Part shown: piece by piece, positions 43,165 to 48,360 of the stretch
Layout: each line of letters opens with the position of its first letter
Numbering within the stretch: the stretch's first letter is position 1
Assembly (NCBI GenBank): GCA_963575745.1
Contig: CAUYUJ010007196.1
Span: 1 to 48,360, forward strand
Source of the DNA: Prorocentrum cordatum
Taxonomy: Eukaryota > Sar > Dinophyceae > Prorocentrales > Prorocentraceae
Direction: 5' to 3'
DNA length: 48,360 nt
Program-made: the position numbers and the translations under genes
Notes under the pieces: generated by a model
What the model was told of the DNA's origin: nothing
Databases searched by the model: none
Seen by the model: only the letters and a program-made list of their open reading frames with translations

Positions 43165-45521
43165 ATGGCGTCGTTCGCTGACGGGGTCGATGCCCTGGAC
43201 GGCCTCATCGAGGAAGCACTGTCGTCAGCAGATGGGCTTGTCGGAATGGTAGATGTGACCCTCGAGAAGTTAATGTCTAGTGGTATGGCTGTGTGGCTGT
43301 GTCTAAAACCTCACCAAGTAGGCATCCACCCTTCAAACAGATATGGATTGGGCATCAAGGCTTACGAGGTGCACAGGCTGGGGGCTAAGATCGTGAGGAA
43401 CAAATTTAGTTTCGCGGCAACGGCTGGTTCAGTTTGCATCGAAGATAAGAATGGCACGATTGCGCAGTATACCCCGGAGTTTCAGAGATCGCCGATCTGT
43501 TTGGCAAATCCCCGCCCGAATCGATTATCGCAGGGAGCGTGAGCTCTGGGCATACAAATCAGTTCCTAGTGGCTTGCTTAGAGAGAGTTGAGACGAAGGA
43601 GAAAACGTTGTCCGACATCGACGGTCGCATCAACACGGGGCAGTTCCAAAGCAAAGATAAACAATTGGAAAAAAGGCACTTGACACTGGGCTGGGGTGGT
43701 TGATGGCGAAAAAGGAGGCAGAGGAACGCTGGCCAAAATTTCCAGGTTTGATCCAGTCGGCAAAGCAGGCGACGGGCCAGGTGCAGAGTGAAGAAACGCA
43801 GTTCGAGCTCTTGCTTCACATCCAGGCCATTGCCTCCGAGCAGGGGCGCGACGGGTCCGTAATCGACTGGGCGAGGGTGAAGACCGAGGCGAGCAAATCG
43901 GAATCGAAGTACGTTGACGATATCGACGCATGCGCTGACTTCGTGGCGAAATATGGTGGGGGGTCCCAGGGCCAGTTCATCGAGGACCTCGTGCAGTTCG
44001 TGTCAAGGTGCGCGCCCGCTGGGCGCCTGGTGGGCGGGTACGTGTTCGAGACATTGTGCAAGGCAGGCTCGCGGCGACGGAGATGATGCCCCACCTGGTA
44101 ATGACCGTCGTCAAGGCTCACGTGAACGGCCCCCCCCGAGTCCGTGCAGAGTCGAATGTGCAGGTTTGTGACCCGCTCAGAGATCGCGTCCCTCTTCGCC
44201 AGCACGGAGGCGAGGTCTAAAGCGATGGCAGCAGAGAAGACCTTGCGGCATCTTCACAGCGTTTCCAGGCAGATCGATATCGATACGATTGAACGCATTC
44301 CGATCATAGGTAAGGCCGACCAGTTGATAGCAATGGTGTTGTTAGGGAAAAAGTTGGATGAGCGATACGCAAACATCGAGTGCGTCGCTCACGAGTGCAT
44401 CGAGGCGTTGAAGGCAAAGCAAAATGGTACCATCGAGATCGACAATCCGTATACCTGCCAGTCGGCCCAGCACGACAGCGGTGCCGATGGGGACTCCGTC
44501 AAGCAGGCCCCCCTCAGTGGCATGCTGCAGTACGACGCCAGCACGGGGGAGCTGGCGAACGCTAACATCTGCCTCTTGGAGCAGAGAGGGTTTAAGGTTG
44601 ATGACACCATCAGGCTGAGGAAGGACGATGGAGGTGCAATGGCGCGGCCGAGCTACGGGTGGTTTACCAGTTTCAGTGGTTCCCCCCTAACTCCCTCAAA
44701 CACCTTGGACCCGCCACCCCTCTACGCCACATAAAAACTCTTACATGTATTAGCATCCCTGTGCATGAGTTGTGCCCTTGCACCTTCGGTCTAAGGGAAA
44801 ACGTGGAAGATAGCTTCGATGTCGGAGGATGGCGTTCGGATTCGGGAGGTGCTGCAGAATGGCTCCTTGCACCACATCGTTATTCGGTGCCCCATTCCAA
44901 AGTTTATCGAGAAGTACTGCTTTACTACAACCAAGAAAGAGTTGCTCGCTGGGTGGCCAGATGACGCAGCTTCTAAATCTACCGACCTCGTCGCGATCAA
45001 CATCAAGTCAGCAATTGCTATGGCCATGATATCTTTGACGTCGAAATTCGAAGTCGATGGGGGCGATCTGATGGCAGTCAGCAAACCCAACATGGGCATT
45101 CTCTAGGAAGAATTTCCAGGCGAAAAAGTTGATCATCGTGCCGACGGCTCTGACCGTCAAGCAGTGCGGCGAGGGCGATCGCCCCTACTTCGATGTGCCC
45201 AGCCCTGATGAGAGGATCGCGGGGCCCTTCGCCCTCTCGGACCCTGGCGCTAAAGCGCCGAGCCTTGCTTTCAAGGTCAGGCACGTGGACAGCGCGGAGT
45301 CGACGAAGCCGAACTGCGCCATCACTAAGCACTCGGTGGCCGTATCTGTGGGCAACGCTAAAGTGTACGATATCAAGATCCCCGTAGTCACCAACGTCAT
45401 GGCTCTGATCGTTGGAGACGAGCTCACGCTTCCCAAGGTCGCGACCGCTGCCCCGCGGAAGAGGCCCACTCCGCCGACCATCGAGGTGTCCACCATGAAG
45501 AAAGTAGCGCGCAGCAGGTAG
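43165..45521 (+). CDS. Gene G: multi-copy dinoflagellate family protein, about 780 codons, frame-shifted
   Basis: The ATG at 43165 begins MASFADGVDALDGLIEEAL. Coding segments follow in changing frames to TAG at 45521: LEKLMSSGMAVWLCLKPHQV, GHTNQFLVACLERVETKEKT, EERWPKFPGLIQSAKQATGQ, QFIEDLVQFVSRCAPAGRLV, RSKAMAAEKTLRHLHSVSRQ, GFKVDDTIRLRKDDGG, KFIEKYCFTTTKKELLAGWP and TVKQCGEGDRPYFDVPSPDE. From memory, this order of landmarks matches a large uncharacterised protein family repeated in dinoflagellate genomes. Single-base changes at TTT (43481), A6 (43670), C8 (44129) and GGG (45095) would join the segments. Either the assembly has homopolymer errors or the copy is decaying. Two TAA codons at 44732 and 44804 lie in a poorly resolved stretch that may be an intron. 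Function unknown. Confidence 0.6.
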
Positions 45522-45527
45522 ACATAC

Positions 45528-45600
45528 ATGCACGCATCGATTTGCGAAGCAGTGGAGCGATGTAGAGATGAGGCATCGACATCGATCATGGACTGTTGGA
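45528..45600 (+). pseudogene. Fragment of a gene H copy
   Basis: The translation ASICEAVERCRDEASTS matches TSICETLERLRDGAYRS inside gene H (46153-46205), and the DNA is clearly similar (GCATCGATTTGCGAA against ACATCGATTTGTGAA). About 60 bp are recognisable. It lies right after the gene G stop, so the G-H spacer holds the remnant of another H. Confidence 0.65.
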
Positions 45601-45884
45601 TTCCCATGGAGTTTTGGAGTTCTTGCAATAGCTACCACGAAATATACATAATCGTCGTCGTCGTCGTCCGCTTCGTCGGCGTCATCGTCGTCGCCGTGCC
45701 CAGTTCCAAATCGCGGTCGAGCTCGAAACTTAGAACGTTTATCCAGGGCCGCGTATACACTTAAACCACTTACAACTTACTTAAGACGCTTAGGCTCCAA
45801 ACCTTGTGTGTTTGTTCTTTCGGGGAACGCGGTTCACGACGCCACGTCAATCGAAAGTCGCATGCGCTTATCGCTCGACGTCGC

Positions 45885-45905
45885 GCGTTGCTTGTTTGGC
45901 TCCAG
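45885..45905 (+). other. Relict spliced leader upstream of gene H (15/21)
   Basis: Fifteen of 21 positions match without gaps, with TTTGGCTCCAG against TTTGGCTCAAG at the 3' end. The gene H ATG follows after 55 bases. Confidence 0.6.
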
Positions 45906-45960
45906 ATGTAGATGCGCTCCCGCGCGCTTCTAGGAATACGTCGATATCGATATCCGACAC

Positions 45961-46770
45961 ATGGTGGATGCTATGGCCTGGTGCGTGGACAAAGCTGTTC
46001 GCGTGCGCGCCCCTCACATGGCGTCGCCAGTCATTCTGGACAATTGCAGGGAGCTAAACGGTTGTGTATTCTTTCACCTCAAGAAGAGCTGCGATGTGGT
46101 GATGAAGCTTCTTGGGCATCCGCGTTCCAAGGGCATCAGGCCTCTTGTTAACACATCGATTTGTGAAACATTGGAGCGCCTTAGAGATGGCGCATACAGA
46201 TCGTCATTGCTAGCCTCCTCGGACCAGCTTAGCGTTCTCGGAATGGGGAAGACATCCTTACCGCCGCCTGGCTCCAGGACATGGAAGAAACGATTCAGGT
46301 CGAACCACGACGAGATTCAGGGCACCACAGCGACGGTACATGGTCCGACCATGGGCGGCATCAAGGGCATCCCTTTCAAGGTCATTATCGACAGGCCTGG
46401 GACCCCCCTGTATGTGCAGCTGGAGGGGGACCTCGTGATGTACTTGAAGGCGCGCTGCGAGGTCGAGATCAAGTCGGGAATCGTCCACAGGCAGCATCCG
46501 TCCGAGAAGGTTCCTGCTGAGCTCAAGGTCGACACTAAGGATTATCCTGGGCTGAGCTTCTCTTACACCAAGAGCCAGTTCGTGCTGAAACGTACAGGCG
46601 ATGACGGCCGTGTGAGCGCGAGGTACAGGACAGCGAGCTCCGCGGCGGAGGCGGTGCAGTTGTTCGAACCAGCTCAGGCAGGTGAGGACTCTCAGAGCAA
46701 TGCTGGCACCTCCGACGGCGTTGCCGCCGACGACGAGAAAGAGGAGCTTGTCGAAGTCGAGGGCGACTGA
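45961..46770 (+). CDS. Gene H: dinoflagellate family protein, 269 aa
   Basis: The frame starts MVDAMAWCVDKAVRVRAPHM and ends TGA, uninterrupted and intronless. An N-terminal helical region with LDNCRELNGCVFFHL and SICETLERLRDGAY is followed by a Lys/Arg linker (SRTWKKRFRS), then a beta-rich half (GIPFKVIIDRPGTPLYVQLE, DYPGLSFSYTKSQFVLKR) and an acidic tail (DDEKEELVEVEGD). From memory, the MVDxxAWxVD start and overall layout belong to another multi-copy uncharacterised dinoflagellate family; no search was run. It lies 440 bp after gene G on the same strand, with a relict leader 55 bp before its start, which suggests retroposition. CGATATCG palindromes lie just before it (45942) and after it (46809). 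Function unknown. Confidence 0.7.
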   Translation: MVDAMAWCVDKAVRVRAPHMASPVILDNCRELNGCVFFHLKKSCDVVMKLLGHPRSKGIRPLVNTSICETLERLRDGAYRSSLLASSDQLSVLGMGKTSLPPPGSRTWKKRFRSNHDEIQGTTATVHGPTMGGIKGIPFKVIIDRPGTPLYVQLEGDLVMYLKARCEVEIKSGIVHRQHPSEKVPAELKVDTKDYPGLSFSYTKSQFVLKRTGDDGRVSARYRTASSAAEAVQLFEPAQAGEDSQSNAGTSDGVAADDEKEELVEVEGD

Positions 46771-47566
46771 GAGTTTCGCGACAGGGCTGGCACGGAAAAA
46801 AAGAGGATCGATATCGTTCTCCTCCTCCTTCCTCCCCGTCCTCCTCCTTCCTCCTTGTTTTCCTCCTTCCTCAGCGTCCTCCTCATTCACCCGTCCTGTC
46901 CAAGCCCTGCTGCTCATATGATGTGGTGGAGGTTGCTCCTCGTGGGCCTGTCTATATCTCTACGTATAGACATGGGTCTATAATATTTCTGCCTATATCT
47001 CTACACATATATATCTACACATATATACAAGTGTCTATATATACATATATCTCTGCGTATGAGGGGGATGTGTCTATATATATCTACATATATATAAATG
47101 TGTGCAGGTACTATGTGGCAATGCTTACATGAGTGTTATATGTGTACGTATATAGATGCACGTAGTATGTGGTAATACTTGCCTCATCGCGATTGCACTT
47201 GGTATTGCCTTGGATGTTACATTGCGCCCTGGAGTTGGAGCCAGCTGCAATCGATGTCGACAAGCACGGGTGTCTCAGAAGCGGTCTCGAGCTCCCCTTA
47301 TTCATATTCTAAATCCAGGCTGGAGTCCTGGTTCATTCGTCGCCCTGATGGGTTTGTCCTCGCTGGGCCCTTGGGAGTGGTGAGCTTGCTCGCCCTTGGG
47401 TTCATGTGTCTTGGGCAGCCCTGCAAGGTTTTGCTGGGTGCGGAACTGGCCTTGGCGCCTATAGGGGAGCTCAAAGTCGCTGTGCGAACTGCTGGGCTGC
47501 AGTTGGCTTATCTTCCAGATCGACAATCGACACTCGACAATCGAGGCTGGCCCATCGACCATCGCC
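46771..47566. other. Spacer with AT-rich tract, no gene called
   Basis: A CTC-rich stretch (46815-46880) is followed by TCTATATATACATATATCTC-like repeats (46950-47160). A frame at 47179-47589 is open but has no start context. GATCGACAATCGACACTCGA repeats lie at 47518-47545. Confidence 0.55.
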
Positions 47567-47587
47567 TACTAGCCATTGCGGCTCTTT
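47567..47587 (+). other. Relict spliced leader upstream of gene I (13/21)
   Basis: The core AGCCATTGCGGCTC matches AGCCATTTTGGCTC at 12 of 14 positions; the ends have decayed, giving 13/21. The gene I ATG is 74 bases downstream. Confidence 0.5.
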
Positions 47588-47661
47588 GAGTGCACGCGCG
47601 CGCCTTCGGCTGTGCTGCAGCGCACTCTTACAACCTTCTCTTCCTGTACTCTTCCTGCGCC

Positions 47662-48360
47662 ATGGAGGAGAGCCGCTCGATGCAGTTCGCGCAGGTCGTG
47701 GGTGTCATCACCTATGGCCAGATCCACAAGGACTTGGTGAACGATACCGCGCACGAGTGCGAGCGCACGGGGTCGAAAGTCATTCGCTTCGACGTCAGGC
47801 GCTTGTTGACGAAAGACCCGAGCAAGACGATCGGACACGAGGAGAACGGTCTTCACGCACAAACCCAGAAGACGGTGATGTCACAATCAGGGTTCGTCGA
47901 CGCGTGCAAGGACATCGTCATCGAGGTGTCGAACTACAAGGTCAAGGAGTGGCCGTCGATCCTCGTCCTGGTGGAGTGCCAGCACGGCTTTCATCGCAGC
48001 GACACGGTGGGCCGCATGTACAACGCGATGCTGAACTTCATAATGTCGAGGAACAAGGTCGAGGGTATGCACGTGCGCGTGTACAACTCGAAGATCTTCA
48101 ACTCGGGCGAGCAGTACGGCAAGCGCGGGCACATCAGCATGCTGGAGGGCGTCAAGGCGTGGATGGCGCCTGGGAAGGCATGGGAGCTGGCGGAGGGCGG
48201 CGAGGCGCCTTTTTCTCAGCTCTACGCGAGCCAGGCGGTCAGGGACGACCACATGGCGTACCCAGCGTGGAAGAGCCTGTGGGACTGGGTCTACACCGAG
48301 TACCACATGGTGCGCAATGTCGGGCCTGTGCCGCCGCCAGGGTCGCCGCCGCGGGCCGAG
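47662..48360 (+). CDS. Gene I: RapZ C-terminal-like domain protein, partial
   Basis: The ATG at 47662 (GCGCCATGG) opens a frame of 233 codons with no stop that runs off the window. It shows ITYGQIHKDL near the start, FDVRRLL at 43-49, an ILVLVEC strand and then C106-Q-H-G-F-H111-R112-S113-DTVGR. This resembles the G-C-x-x-G-x-H-R-S signature and the FDVR strand of the RapZ C-terminal domain, a small ligand- or RNA-binding fold; the first Gly of the signature is Glu here. The later part (LEGVKAWMAPGKAWEL, WKSLWDWVYTEYHM) lies outside that domain. From memory, similar proteins occur in dinoflagellates. A relict leader 74 bp upstream and lack of introns point to retroposition. The 3' end is missing. 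Confidence 0.65.
   Translation, partial: MEESRSMQFAQVVGVITYGQIHKDLVNDTAHECERTGSKVIRFDVRRLLTKDPSKTIGHEENGLHAQTQKTVMSQSGFVDACKDIVIEVSNYKVKEWPSILVLVECQHGFHRSDTVGRMYNAMLNFIMSRNKVEGMHVRVYNSKIFNSGEQYGKRGHISMLEGVKAWMAPGKAWELAEGGEAPFSQLYASQAVRDDHMAYPAWKSLWDWVYTEYHMVRNVGPVPPPGSPPRAE

Overview
The window looks like nuclear DNA of a dinoflagellate. The best evidence is at sequence level. Four protein-coding starts are preceded, at 43 to 92 bases, by degenerate copies of the dinoflagellate spliced leader (matches 19/21, 18/21, 15/21 and 13/21), the mark of processed mRNA copied back into the genome. The genes themselves (cysteine/RS-rich proteins, a C-x9-C-x5-C-x3-H zinc finger, a transposase-like protein, a paired multi-copy family, a RapZ-C-like domain) also suit a dinoflagellate, as do one GC-AG intron and the very repeat-rich spacers. 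Genus and chromosome cannot be told from the sequence. No search could be run, so all family assignments are from reading.

Layout. 1-8.6 kb: plus-strand gene island, A (591-1229), B (2403-4341, one intron), C (5152-5448) and D (6159-8406, transposase-like), separated by about two dozen copies of a small hairpin, GGCGG-N5-CCGCC. 8.6-15.2 kb: no convincing gene; nested tandem repeats with units of 198, 20, 37, about 125, 24 and 16 bp, plus AT, CTC and AC tracts. 15.4-30.7 kb: GC-rich block that reads as six head-to-tail minus-strand coding units (called K7, K6, K5, K3, K2 and K1 from left to right) of unknown function, carrying about 35 copies of a second hairpin, CCGC-RACT-GCGG, all in one orientation. 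Their frames contain repeated one-base shifts, mostly at homopolymers, and about a dozen in-frame TAA/TAG codons, while the clean ends are TGA. 30.7-39.2 kb: gene-poor; CTC tract, CT tract of nearly 1 kb, inverted repeats, a 152-bp satellite. 39.6-40.3 kb: minus-strand zinc-finger gene J with its relict leader. 40.8-42.6 kb: two more palindrome families and simple repeats. 43.2-48.4 kb: plus-strand genes G and H, a fragment of H between them, and gene I, which runs off the window.

The genes do not form a recognisable pathway. What ties the window together is a pattern: several very short inverted-repeat families with 3-5 base loops, each confined to its own stretch, and repeated evidence for gene copying through spliced mRNA.
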